From the NCBI RefSeq assembly GCF_018326425.1, contig NZ_AP024601.1, forward strand, positions 2,964,001 to 3,028,000: 64,000 nucleotides of DNA. Direction: 5' to 3'. Shown piece by piece: positions 9,325 through 17,985 of the stretch. The number at the start of each line of letters is the position of its first letter. The stretch's first letter is position 1. The translations under genes and the position numbers were made by a program. The DNA comes from Polycladomyces abyssicola (lineage in GTDB: Bacteria; Bacillota; Bacilli; Thermoactinomycetales; JIR-001). The notes beneath the pieces are model-generated. The model was not told the DNA's origin. It did not search any database and saw only the letters and a program-made list of their open reading frames with translations.

Positions 9325-10374
9325 CTATTCCACCTGTACCCGTGAACGGCAGACGGCGTTGTACCCGTACCCTTTCCGATTCCATTTGGCCCGCAGCGGT
9401 TGCATACGGCCAGCTGTGTCCGCCGCCCGCGACCAGATTTCGTATTTCCCCGGTTGCAGATCCTTCCAGTTCCAACTCCATTGAACCCATGCGTAGGGAT
9501 GATCCCAGGGGCGTTGCTGTAGCCGTGCGCGATGCCAATGCTCCCCACGGTCGACAGAAACCTCCACTCTCCTGATCACGCCCTTTCCCGTCCACGCAAG
9601 CCCCTCCACCCGGTGATGCCCCGTTTTCAGCACCGAAAAATCATGGGGATACCGGATGAGAGAATTGACGCGGAGAACAGTGACGGGTCTTTTTCCCTCA
9701 TCACTGTGGGGAAAGGGATAGTAGTGGTAATCTTCCTTTTGATAGTAGCCTTGAAACTGTTCCGTTACCACTTCGATACGGCTCAACCATTTCACAGACG
9801 CCATCGCATACCAACCCGGCACAATCAGCCGCAGAGGGGCACCGTGTTCCGGTGACAGTAGTCGACCGTTTTGGGCATAAGCCACCAACGTGTCCGGGTG
9901 AAGTGATTTGCCGAGGGGTAAGCTCCGAGCAAATGGCCCCTTATCCTTCCCTTCTCCATCGATACCCCAACACACGACTTCCCGGGCTGTAGAGCAGATA
10001 CCGGCTTCCTGCAACAAATCACGGAGCGGAACGCCCGTCCATTCTGCCTGGCTGATGGCTCCTTCATTCCAGGGTACGCCGTATACTCGTGGGCGGAATA
10101 AGGTTCTGCGGTTGCCCGCGCATTCCATCACCGACACCACTGACTTGGCTGGTCTGGACCGGATATCTTCGCAACTCAGGGTCAAGGGACAACGTACCGC
10201 ACCAACCACTTGTAAACCGTCCACTTTCGACGCAGGATAATTGTAATGATTTCGACGGTACCATAAACCGTCCGGTGTCATCCAATCCGTGATCCAACGA
10301 ACGGGGGAACTTTGATTCTCCGGTTGCATCGTTACTGTCTTACGAAACAATTGTTGTGGACGTGACGGTTTCAT
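9325..10374 (-). CDS. Sulfite-oxidase-type molybdopterin oxidoreductase
   Basis: Predicted molybdenum-cofactor enzyme of the sulfite oxidase/nitrate reductase superfamily, about 349 aa. The molybdopterin-binding domain carries the motif VMECAGNRR, whose Cys85 would ligate molybdenum. The C-terminal third (from about residue 215) resembles the Mo-co dimerisation domain, ending in a Trp-rich beta segment. No signal peptide or Tat motif is visible, so it is probably cytosolic, unlike the periplasmic YedY/MsrP type. The ATG at 10374 is preferred because GGAAGGTGG lies just before it; the frame is open about 35 codons further. It follows a Rrf2-type regulator by about 110 bases. Sulfite is a reasonable but unproven substrate. 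Confidence 0.85.
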   Translation of the reverse strand: MKPSRPQQLFRKTVTMQPENQSSPVRWITDWMTPDGLWYRRNHYNYPASKVDGLQVVGAVRCPLTLSCEDIRSRPAKSVVSVMECAGNRRTLFRPRVYGVPWNEGAISQAEWTGVPLRDLLQEAGICSTAREVVCWGIDGEGKDKGPFARSLPLGKSLHPDTLVAYAQNGRLLSPEHGAPLRLIVPGWYAMASVKWLSRIEVVTEQFQGYYQKEDYHYYPFPHSDEGKRPVTVLRVNSLIRYPHDFSVLKTGHHRVEGLAWTGKGVIRRVEVSVDRGEHWHRARLQQRPWDHPYAWVQWSWNWKDLQPGKYEIWSRAADTAGRMQPLRAKWNRKGYGYNAVCRSRVQVE

Positions 10375-10485
10375 CCCATTCCACCTTCCTGCAGCATGTT
10401 CCGTCATGATGGAGAAACCCCGTTGAGCGGAATCAAACATAGCCTGGTCATCACCCGGTCCGGCTATCCTCCTCTGCACCCTCGA

Positions 10486-10914
10486 TCAGCCGGTCGGTCC
10501 TCCTTCCGTTTTCCCCTGCAGCAAATGGTCCAGCGTCGTCCGGTCCAATACGTGCGCCACTGTATCTCGAACCAACGCCCACAACGGTTTCAACAGACAA
10601 TCCCCCTCCAACGGACACGGTTCGTATGCCGTCACACTGACACAGCTCATGGGGGCCAACGGTCCCTCCAGCTTGCGGATCACTTCTCCGATCACTATCT
10701 CCTCAGGCGCAAGTCGCAGGGAATATCCGCCTTGGGCCCCCCGTTTGCTCTTCACGTACCCGTTGGCTTTCAACTGAAGCAAAATCTGCTCCAAATAATG
10801 ATTGGGAACTAACGTTTTTTCCGCAATCTCCGATATGGGAACCACATCCCCTTTACGTAACCCCAACAACAACAAGGCACGCAGGGCGTACTCCCCGCGG
10901 CTGGAAACCTTCAT
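10486..10914 (-). CDS. Rrf2-family transcription regulator with putative Fe-S cysteines
   Basis: 142-aa winged-helix regulator. It starts with the typical MKVSSRGEYALRAL sequence, has the RGAQGGYSL wing, and has three cysteines (91, 100 and 106; spacing C-X8-C-X5-C) in the region where IscR, NsrR and RsrR bind an Fe-S cluster. The sulfur regulator CymR lacks these cysteines, so a redox, NO or iron-sulfur sensing role is more likely. It lies directly upstream of the molybdoenzyme gene on the same strand, suggesting local control. Its own promoter region contains a TGTATATACA palindrome shared with the divergent GntR operator. Confidence 0.88.
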   Translation of the reverse strand: MKVSSRGEYALRALLLLGLRKGDVVPISEIAEKTLVPNHYLEQILLQLKANGYVKSKRGAQGGYSLRLAPEEIVIGEVIRKLEGPLAPMSCVSVTAYEPCPLEGDCLLKPLWALVRDTVAHVLDRTTLDHLLQGKTEGGPTG

Positions 10915-10981
10915 GCTTTCCTCCCATCCCTACCATCCCGAGCAGAATGGTCGACAATGATGTTACACCCTGTCGGTTATA

Positions 10982-11081
10982 TGTATATACACATGGCGAC
11001 AAATATGTACCTGTGTTTTTGCATATCCGAACAAAATGCGGATTGACATCGATTCATCAAGTGTATATATTGTATATACAC
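10982..11081. promoter_or_regulatory. Divergent promoter region with palindromic GntR operator
   Basis: On the plus strand TTGACA (11043-11048), a 17-base spacer and TATATT (11066-11071) form a near-consensus promoter for the GntR/ABC operon. A perfect inverted repeat with 9-base arms GTGTATATA around a TTG centre occupies 11061-11081, covering the -10 region and start point. A related 10-base palindrome, TGTATATACA (10982-10991), lies in the promoter region of the Rrf2 gene on the other strand. The arrangement suggests autorepression of the GntR operon and possible cross-control of the Rrf2 gene. Confidence 0.7.
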
Positions 11082-11106
11082 ACTATTCATGATGGAGAGT
11101 GATTGT

Positions 11107-11496
11107 TTGAACATCACGATTTCCCACTCTTCGAAAGAACCGATCTACCAACAAATCATCGACCAGATCCGACATCAGATTTTAATAGGCGCCGTCCGTC
11201 CGGGAGATCCACTGCCTTCCATCCGGCAATTGGCCCGGGATTTACGGGTGAGCGTCATTACGACGAAGCGCGCATATGAAGAACTGGAACGGGAGGGATT
11301 AATCCGATCCGTCGTTGGGAAAGGATCCTACATCGCTCCGGGAAACACCATGGATACGCTTCGAGAGCAACGGATCTCCCAACTGCGGTGCCGTTTGCAA
11401 CAACTGGTGGAAGAAGCCGCAGAACTCGGCTTAAGCCGTGAGGAATTGATCACTTGGGTACGACAATGTGACTGCGGGGAGGATCAGGAATCATGA
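11107..11496 (+). CDS. GntR-family regulator, YtrA subfamily
   Basis: 129-aa regulator with an N-terminal winged helix (EPIYQQIIDQIRHQILIG, then SIRQLARDLRVSVITTKRAYEELEREG) and a short helical tail typical of the YtrA subfamily, which usually represses an adjacent ABC transporter operon. The TTG at 11107 is preferred because GGAGAG lies 7 bases before it; an ATG at 11089 lacks a ribosome binding site. Its stop codon overlaps the ATG of the ATPase gene (ATGA). Confidence 0.9.
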   Translation: MNITISHSSKEPIYQQIIDQIRHQILIGAVRPGDPLPSIRQLARDLRVSVITTKRAYEELEREGLIRSVVGKGSYIAPGNTMDTLREQRISQLRCRLQQLVEEAAELGLSREELITWVRQCDCGEDQES

Positions 11497-12356
11497 AGGC
11501 ATTGGAAGTCCGACATCTGTCCAAAGCCTTTCGGGGTTTTGCGCTTCAGGACGTCTCGTTCTCATTGGAAGAGGGATACATCACAGGTTTTATCGGGGAA
11601 AATGGGTCTGGCAAAAGCACCACAATCAAGCTCATCCTGCAACTTCTGATCCCCGATTCGGGGGAAATTCGGATATTCGGACTGGACCCATCCCGACACA
11701 GTCGGGAGATCAAAGAACGTATCGGCTTTGTGTTCGATGAACACCATTTCTACGAACATCTCACCGCTGATGAGATGAAACGCATCATCGCCCCTTTTTA
11801 CAAACGATGGAATGAGCGGTTGTTTCAACGTTACGTCCGCGATTTCGATCTCCCGCTCCACCAAAAAATCAAGCACCTCTCCAAGGGAATGAAAATGAAA
11901 CTGTCGCTTGCATTCGCCCTCGCTCACGAACCGGATCTCATCATCATGGATGAACCCACATCCGGCCTCGATCCCGTCTTTCGTCGAGAGATACTCGATT
12001 TGTTGCGAGAGATCATGCTGGACGAGCGCAAAACCATCTTCTTTTCCACCCATATCACCACGGATCTGGAACAGATCGCCGACCGCATCATCTTTCTGCA
12101 CAAAGGTCGCGTGGTATGGGACGAGACCAAAGACCGGATTGAAGAGACATATGCCTTGGTCAAAGGGGATACCCGATGGCTCACGCCGGAAGCGCGTCAA
12201 GCATTGATCGGCGTGCGGGAAACGGATGTGGGATTTGAAGGGTTGGCTGCCGACGCGGACCAGGTACATCAACTGTTGGGTGACCGTTGTGTGATGGAGA
12301 AGCCGTCACTGGAAGACATCATGTATTTTACGATCAAAGGAGGGCGTTCCGCTTGA
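11493..12356 (+). CDS. ABC transporter ATP-binding protein (YtrB-like)
   Basis: 287-aa ATPase with Walker A GENGSGKST (about 36-44), signature LSKGMKMKLSLAFAL, Walker B LIIMDEP and the H-loop STHIT. The extra C-terminal region after about residue 215 resembles exporters of the antibiotic-resistance/stress type. It is translationally coupled on both sides: a 4-base overlap with the regulator and a TTGA overlap with the permease gene. The substrate is unknown; YtrA-type operons often respond to cell-wall-active compounds. Confidence 0.93.
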   Translation: MKALEVRHLSKAFRGFALQDVSFSLEEGYITGFIGENGSGKSTTIKLILQLLIPDSGEIRIFGLDPSRHSREIKERIGFVFDEHHFYEHLTADEMKRIIAPFYKRWNERLFQRYVRDFDLPLHQKIKHLSKGMKMKLSLAFALAHEPDLIIMDEPTSGLDPVFRREILDLLREIMLDERKTIFFSTHITTDLEQIADRIIFLHKGRVVWDETKDRIEETYALVKGDTRWLTPEARQALIGVRETDVGFEGLAADADQVHQLLGDRCVMEKPSLEDIMYFTIKGGRSA

Positions 12357-12997
12357 ATGTATGGCGTTTGATCGTCAAAGATCTGCGTGTGCAGAAATAC
12401 ATGTTTCTCGTCGCGCTATTCTTCGCTTTTGTTAACATGGTACTGACCAAGATGAACCAGCTGGTCACCATCGTCATCCTCGCCTATATGTTGATCACAA
12501 GCTCCATTCAGTATGACGAAAAGCAGCGAACATCCGTATTGCTCAACTGCCTCCCCATCACCCGCCGATCTTTTGTCGCATCCAAATATTTAAGTATTTT
12601 CCTGTATACATTGATCTCTGTGGTGATGGTGTTTCTGGTCAATCTGGCCGCCCTGCTCATCGCCCGGTTCGGATTTAACTACAATCCGTTTACCCTATCA
12701 CTGTTTACGATGCAGGATGTATTCTGGGCACTGGTGTGCATCATGGTACTCGCCGCTTTGTTTTTTCCAATCGCTCTCACTTTCGACTGGAATATGATGC
12801 AATATCTGTTATTCGTCGTTTTGGCGGTGGGCGGAACGGGTCTGTTTTTATTCGCCAATTGGGTAAAAAGTCTTGATTGGCCGCTGACCGGATCTCCTTT
12901 CGCACTGCAAGCCGCTGTCATCGTGTTTGCCGCATTGGCCCTGTTATACGGATCATACCGCGTTTCTCTGTTTTTGTATCAAAAGAAGGATTTTTGA
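12353..12997 (+). CDS. ABC-2 type transporter permease
   Basis: 214-aa integral membrane protein with about six hydrophobic segments, the partner of the ATPase just upstream. Translation probably starts at the TTG at 12353, overlapping the ATPase stop codon, with AAAGGAGG upstream. It resembles the ABC2-membrane family by composition and by the conserved early segment SSIQYDEKQRTSVLLNCLPI. It has no extracellular domain. Confidence 0.85.
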   Translation: MNVWRLIVKDLRVQKYMFLVALFFAFVNMVLTKMNQLVTIVILAYMLITSSIQYDEKQRTSVLLNCLPITRRSFVASKYLSIFLYTLISVVMVFLVNLAALLIARFGFNYNPFTLSLFTMQDVFWALVCIMVLAALFFPIALTFDWNMMQYLLFVVLAVGGTGLFLFANWVKSLDWPLTGSPFALQAAVIVFAALALLYGSYRVSLFLYQKKDF

Positions 12998-13061
12998 TAC
13001 TCCATATTCCTGAAACCGTGGAATTCTTGGGTCGTTCGTGTCCGCAATCCGTCAAACAATC

Positions 13062-13083
13062 AACCGCCCGATAAAGGGCGGTT
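13062..13083. terminator. Bidirectional terminator between convergent genes
   Basis: Eight-base perfect arms AACCGCCC/GGGCGGTT with a 6-base loop. It overlaps the stop codon of the minus-strand gene and follows the plus-strand permease gene by 65 bases. T-tracts are short on both sides. Confidence 0.6.
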
Positions 13084-14182
13084 ATCTATTCAACTCCTTC
13101 AAACCAAAATGATGAGATTCAGCAAATGCCTCCGAAAGGATTTCCGCCACCGAATCGGAGGAAATGCCGCTAGGCGCCGGAGATCCGTCTTCTCCCATAA
13201 ACGACACCACCACCGGATAGTTTCGTCCCGTAATGCTCGAAAAGGGAGACAATTCGCGTGCGATGATCCACCGGCCCCGATTCGGCTCTATCGCGCCCAA
13301 CTTTTCTACCGCCTTCTCCAACGGCCTGTGACCGTAATAATACCCGTTGGTACTGCCACTGAAATAAAAACCGGGTGCCCGCCACGAGTTCGGCGTGTCC
13401 GCCCACATGTAACCTGGGTACCAGAGATCGTAGTAGGTTCCCCGCTCCGTATCCACCGATACCAAATGAACCTTTTCGCGATCGAGGCGGTTGCGTGTTT
13501 GCGGGTGCAGCCACATGTCATCGCTCAACGGCGCGTTGAAGGTGGGAATATGGAGCGCTTTGATCAAGCTCGCTTCGGCCAGATGCCGCGGAATGGCATA
13601 ATGAACCAATCTCGGGTGCACAACCGTCCTGCAAATCTCTCCCCGTTCCACCCGGTCGACCGACTCCCGTAACGCATCCATCCCCGTTTGAACCCAGACG
13701 TTCGGATGAGCATCCTCCACCAACCGAAAAACTTCTTCGAAACATTCTTCATAAATCCTGCGAATATCCGTTTTTGCGCCACGCAAAGCTTTCATTTTTA
13801 ACGTCAACCCTTGAAACAGCCGTTGTGCCCCTTCTTCTCCCCACGCCCAGAAATCACCCATTTCTGCCGCTTCCACGATCACAGTGCGATACTTTTGCGC
13901 AAAATCGGGATGAAGCAGTGTAAATACCGACAGAACCCCATCGACGTCCAAATGGTTGTTGATGGCCAAATCCCATTCATCGGTCAACTCCTCCCGAATG
14001 AAATTCATGCAAATCTCGGTCGACGTGTCAGCCCGAAAACGATCCGGTGTCCGATTGGGAATCCAATGACTCAACTCCAGATCGACGCCCTCCCTGAAAC
14101 TGTCGTCATGCGTTCCGTCGACAAAGATGGTTTTACGGCTGGCCGGACGACGGGTTTTACTCCCCAGTATGTAGAAGTTCAT
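13082..14182 (-). CDS. Conserved protein of unknown function (about 366 aa)
   Basis: Soluble protein without signal peptide or membrane segments. A segment near residue 75-90 (INNHLDVDGVLSVFTLL) resembles the metal-binding NHxDxDG style of motif seen in DHH-type phosphoesterases, but the other DHH motifs are not evident. Other notable stretches are IFVDGTHDDSF near the N-terminus and an aromatic-rich segment (YDLWYPGYMW, FYFSGSTNGYYYGH) in the second half. I believe related proteins occur in other Bacillales as a named family of unknown function, but I cannot assign one. The ATG at 14182 is chosen because it is downstream of GGGAGG and matches where the conserved-looking sequence begins. The gene stands alone, convergent to the ABC operon. 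Confidence 0.75.
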   Translation of the reverse strand: MNFYILGSKTRRPASRKTIFVDGTHDDSFREGVDLELSHWIPNRTPDRFRADTSTEICMNFIREELTDEWDLAINNHLDVDGVLSVFTLLHPDFAQKYRTVIVEAAEMGDFWAWGEEGAQRLFQGLTLKMKALRGAKTDIRRIYEECFEEVFRLVEDAHPNVWVQTGMDALRESVDRVERGEICRTVVHPRLVHYAIPRHLAEASLIKALHIPTFNAPLSDDMWLHPQTRNRLDREKVHLVSVDTERGTYYDLWYPGYMWADTPNSWRAPGFYFSGSTNGYYYGHRPLEKAVEKLGAIEPNRGRWIIARELSPFSSITGRNYPVVVSFMGEDGSPAPSGISSDSVAEILSEAFAESHHFGLKELNR

Positions 14183-14329
14183 CTTCGGGTGCGCCTCCCT
14201 GTTATGGGTTGATTTCATTATATAATAAATTAAAATGTTTTGAAAGTATCAAATAAGATCCTACGCTATGATAAGCAACATTTAGGGTTTCATCAGCCTT
14301 TTTCCCCATTCTCCCACATAAGATAGAAA

Positions 14330-15818
14330 GTGTATCGTCTCAGCTACGAAGGGGGGATTCCCAATCCTACTGACACCTTCACAAATGATCAATATCGTGC
14401 GAAACGGGTTAGGGCGTACCAATCATCCGAAAAAAATCGTGGTCGTGGGTGCAGGCATGGCCGGGCTAGTGGCGGCATCCCTGTTGAAAGAAGCAGGCCA
14501 CCAAGTGGTGATTTTGGAAGCATCCGACCGGGTAGGTGGCCGGATTTACACGATCCGTTCCCCTTTCTCCCCTGGACTCCATTTCGAAGCCGGTGCGATG
14601 CGCATTCCATACACGCACAATCTGGTGTTGGAGTACATTCGCAAACTCCGTCTTCCTATCCGACCGTTTATTAACAGCACGCCAGAGGACCGCATTTTCG
14701 TCAATGGCGTCAACTTTCGCCGGTGGGAATACGAACGCAACCCGGATCAGTTACATTATCCGGTCGCTCCGCAGGAGAGAGGGAAAACAGCAGAAGCATT
14801 GTTTGAAACAGTAGCGGTTGGGATCCGTAGGCTATTTCAACGGTATCGCCGACGATATTAGCGGTCGATTTTAGAGGAAATGACGAATTATTCCTTGGAC
14901 ACTTTTTTGAAATATAATCCCTTCGGTATTCGACTGTCCGAAGGTGCCGTCGAGATGATCCGAGTACTGATGACCGCACAGGGGGTGTCGGGACTATCCT
15001 TTTTGGAGCTCTACCGGATTTTAAGGGTCTACCTGGACCCCAACATGCGTTTCTATGAAATCGAAGGGGGAAACGACCGTCTTCCCCGTGCATTATCCGC
15101 TCGGTTGAAAGAGCATATCATGTTCGGACAGAAAATGGATTGTATCCGTTGTGATCCGGACCGCGTTACCATACGCACGGTCAGTACCAAAACCAGAAAA
15201 CACGCATCCTATCAAGGCGATTATGCCATCATCACGATTCCATTTTCCGCTTTACGACTGGTAAAAGTGGTGCCGTATCACGCCTTTTCCCACCACAAAC
15301 GAAAAGCGATCCGTGAGCTTCACTATGTTGCCGCCACCAAAATCGGCGTGGAGTTCAAAAGCCGGTTTTGGGAGAAGGAGGGAATTCGCGGCGGTCAAAC
15401 GGTGACCGACCTCCCCTCCCGGTTGACGCATTACCCCAGTCATGGCATCGGAAGCAAGGGGCCGGCGGTTATTTTGGCCAGTTACACATGGGAAAACGAC
15501 ACACTGGTCTGGGACAGTCAACCCGAAGAGGAGCGTTTACGGCAAGTGCTGTGCAATCTCGCCGCCATCCACGGGGATGTGGTGTATCGGGAAGCGGTGA
15601 CGGGCATCTCCAAGTCTTGGCGGCAAGACCCTTATATTGCCGGGGATTTTGTCGTATTCAAACCCGGACAGGAGTCCGCCCTGGCTCCTTATCTGGCCAC
15701 ACCCGAAGGCAGGGTTCATTTCGCTGGGGAGCATACCTCCACTCATCGCGTATGGATTGAGGGAGCCGTGGAATCCGGTATTCGTGCGGCATATGAAGTA
15801 CAACGCATTTCGCGGTAA
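14330..15818 (+). pseudogene. Flavin monoamine / L-amino-acid oxidase, disrupted
   Basis: The sequence encodes a full-length FAD-dependent amine oxidase in pieces. The dinucleotide-binding motif KKIVVVGAGMAGLVAASLL and VGGRI near 14420-14550, and the C-terminal FAD-contact motif FAGEHTST near 15720, are intact. An in-frame TAG at 14859-14861 cuts the frame after about 158 codons, and the same frame continues open from 14862 to 15818. At the N-terminus, the family-like start YEGGIPNP lies in a different frame (from a GTG at 14330) from LTPSQMINIVRNGL (frame of 14385), pointing to an additional single-base shift near 14365-14372. Two independent lesions suggest a decaying gene, unless they are sequencing errors. 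A truncated 312-residue product could still start at 14880, but it would lack the FAD-binding N-terminus. Confidence 0.8.
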
Positions 15819-16043
15819 TACAGGGCCAATGGGAACGATCGGTTACGGATGGAAGGCCCTGTTGGAATTGTTGAGCATTCATCGGAAATCATGAGCGGCG
15901 GGGCCACGGTCGGGAAATTGCCGAAGGTTCCCTGTTTTGGGCGGTCGCCCAATGCTGGACAGAATCGGGGCGCACTGGCGCATTCGTTGGGGTTTGAGCA
16001 AATGATCTGCATGCAATATGAGTTGAGGAGGATTAAAATTTGT

Positions 16044-16213
16044 TTTACAAAACAGGATATTTATGGTATAGTAAATTCTGGTTATAATATTGAGGGTATA
16101 TAATTCACACATGTTATAAAGGGTGGTAAGTTTCGATTTGTCATTCTTTATAATGTGTGAATGAATGCCTGAAATATTATCAATACAAATATTTTTGGAG
16201 GAATTCACACATG
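16044..16213 (+). promoter_or_regulatory. csp promoter and structured cold-shock leader
   Basis: The region 15819-16043 before this has no gene I can support. The promoter is TTTACA (16044-16049), 17 bases, TATAGT (16067-16072), giving a leader of about 130 nt. Leader segment 16146-16162 can pair with an upstream copy at 16103-16121 (10 bp, a 2-base bulge, then 7 bp). It can pair instead through ATGTGTGAAT (16153-16162) with ATTCACACAT at 16203-16212, which includes the first two bases of the start codon. The two pairings exclude each other, as expected of a temperature- or ligand-responsive switch. The ribosome binding site is GGAGGA just before the start. Confidence 0.55.
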
Positions 16214-16411
16214 CTACAAGGAACCGTTAAATGGTTTAATGCTGACAAAGGGTTCGGGTTTATCGAAGTGGAAGGCAGAGATGATGTATTCGTTCATTTC
16301 TCCGCGATCAATGGTGTAGGATTTAAGACATTGGATGAAGGCGATAAAGTGAGCTTTGAAATCACAAAAGGCAACCGTGGTGATCAAGCCGCCAACGTGG
16401 TGAAGCTGTAA
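16211..16411 (+). CDS. csp: Cold-shock protein (CspA/CspB family)
   Basis: 66-aa single OB-fold nucleic-acid chaperone with both RNA-binding motifs, KGFGFIEV and DVFVHFSA. It starts [14 protein letters not shown] after GGAGGAATTCACAC. It is one of two csp genes in this window; the other, at 21643-21843, is on the opposite strand and differs at many surface positions. This copy has the long structured leader that is typical of a cold-inducible gene. Confidence 0.97.
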   Translation: MLQGTVKWFNADKGFGFIEVEGRDDVFVHFSAINGVGFKTLDEGDKVSFEITKGNRGDQAANVVKL

Positions 16412-16439
16412 AAACAGAGAAGTAAACCATTCAGAACTA

Positions 16440-16472
16440 CCCCACTGGAGCTCAACTCCTGTGGGGCTTTTT
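16440..16472 (+). terminator. Terminator of csp
   Basis: CCCCAC/GTGGGG arms (16440-16445, 16461-16466) with an inner GGAG/CTCC pairing, followed by CTTTTT. It is 28 bases after the csp stop. Confidence 0.8.
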
Positions 16473-16611
16473 AGGTTTCACATTCCACTATTCAGTGCTC
16501 ACCCACTTTGACCAGAGAGACTCCTTTTTAAGGTTGATTGGTCATCTGTTGCTCAAATCCGTGACCGTTTTGGAAGGGTTCAACAAAAAAATCATTCCCC
16601 AATCCATATAC

Positions 16612-16639
16612 AAACCCGGCGGTTTTTTCCGCCGGGTTT
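16612..16639 (-). terminator. Terminator of prfB
   Basis: Strong hairpin with 11-base arms AAACCCGGCGG and its complement and a 6-base loop, 45 bases after the prfB stop. A short T-tract exists on the plus strand as well. The stretch 16473-16611 shows no gene. Confidence 0.7.
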
Positions 16640-16683
16640 TTCAATGGCCTCACCGGAGCAAAATGCCCCGGTCCTTGGTGTCG

Positions 16684-17806
16684 TCACTTTTTCGATTGTT
16701 GGCCGCCGATTTTTTGACGGAGATACGCGTCGATAAATACATCGATCTCCCCGTCCATAACGGCTTGCACGTTGCCCACCTCAACCTGCGTACGGTGATC
16801 CTTGACCAGACTGTAGGGGTGGAAGACATAAGAGCGGATCTGGTTGCCCCAACCGATCTCTGTCTGCTCCCCTTTCAACTGGTCGATCTGTTTGCGCCGC
16901 TCCTCCATCATGCGTTCATACAGACGCGCCTTTAGAATCTTCATCGCGCGCTCGCGGTTTTTGATCTGCGAACGCTCCGATTGGCATGTCACGACGATGC
17001 CGGTGGGCAAGTGCGTGATCCGCACCGCCGAATCGGTCGTGTTGACGTGTTGTCCCCCGGCGCCGCTGGAACGATACGTATCAATTTTGAGCTCTTCCGG
17101 CTTGATCTCCACTTCTACGTCATCATCCACTTCCGGCATGACGTTGGCGGAGACAAACGACGTATGCCGGCGCCCGGACGCGTCAAACGGCGAAATCCGT
17201 ACCAGACGGTGTACACCTTTTTCCGCTTTGAGATATCCGTAGGCATTGTGCCCTTTGATCAACAGTGTGACGCTTTTGATACCCGCTTCCTCACCCGGCA
17301 GGTAATCCAGCGTTTCCACCTTGAATCCTTTGCGTTCCGCCCAGCGCGTATACATCCGAAGAAGCATCGAAGCCCAGTCCTGCGATTCAGTTCCGCCTGC
17401 GCCGGGGTGGAGCTCCAGGATCGCATTATTTTTGTCGTAGGGCTCGCTCAACAGGAGACTGAGCTCAAACTGCGTCATCTCTTTTTTGAGCGAACGGATC
17501 GTTTCCTCCGCTTCCTCCAGGAGCGACTCATCTTCCTCCTCGGCGGCCAACTCCAAAAGAACCTGCAGGTCTTCGTGGGCCTTCTCCAGCTTGGTCATCG
17601 TTTCGACCTGGGCTTTCAACCCGTTGGCCTCGTCGATCACTTTTTGCGCTTGTTGCTGATCGTCCCAGAAATCGGGAGCAGTCATTTTCGCTTCCAATTC
17701 CGCAATGCGCGCTTTTTTCTGGTCGAGGTCAAAGAGACCCCCTGATATCCGCCAATCGCTTGGCTGTATTGGTTACTTCCTGCTTCAGTTCACCCAATGA
17801 AATCAC
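16684..17806 (-). CDS. prfB: Peptide chain release factor 2 (programmed +1 frameshift)
   Basis: Recognises UGA and UAA stop codons. Translation starts at a GTG at 17806 behind GAGGTGAT and reads [25 protein letters not shown], then meets an in-frame TGA at 17729-17731. A +1 slip at CTT-TGA-C continues as [23 protein letters not shown] through to the normal C-terminus. The protein shows the SPF stop-codon recognition motif ([14 protein letters not shown]) and the GGQ hydrolysis motif ([15 protein letters not shown]). It lies downstream of secA, as in B. subtilis. Confidence 0.96.
17729..17741 (-). promoter_or_regulatory. Programmed +1 frameshift site of prfB
   Basis: On the minus strand AGGGGG (a Shine-Dalgarno-like stimulator) precedes TCT CTT TGA C. 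This is the classic autoregulatory site: scarce RF2 makes ribosomes pause at TGA and slip forward one base on CTT. Confidence 0.93.
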
Positions 17807-17913
17807 GACTAATCACCTCTTCGCACTTTTCCGTTTCAAGGAAACGTACCTTTCCAATTATAACGCAATCCGGAACGAAATTCGAATCAGCAGAAACACA
17901 AAGGGGCTTGTCG

Positions 17914-17941
17914 AAAAAGGCCCCCAATTTAAGGGGGGCCT
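17914..17941 (-). terminator. Terminator of secA
   Basis: AGGCCCCC arms (17918-17925 with 17934-17941, allowing one extra base) and a following T run on the minus strand, 45 bases after the secA stop. prfB lies just beyond, so prfB may depend on read-through or on its own promoter. Confidence 0.75.
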
Positions 17942-17985
17942 CCTGAGATGCGAGACGGATTTTCCTTTTGCTTGATGATATCCCA

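Noticed and set aside
14859-14861. Recoded stop codon (selenocysteine or pyrrolysine) in the amine oxidase gene
   Set aside because: The codon is TAG, so selenocysteine does not apply. No pyrrolysine genes are seen, and a second lesion at the N-terminus favours decay.
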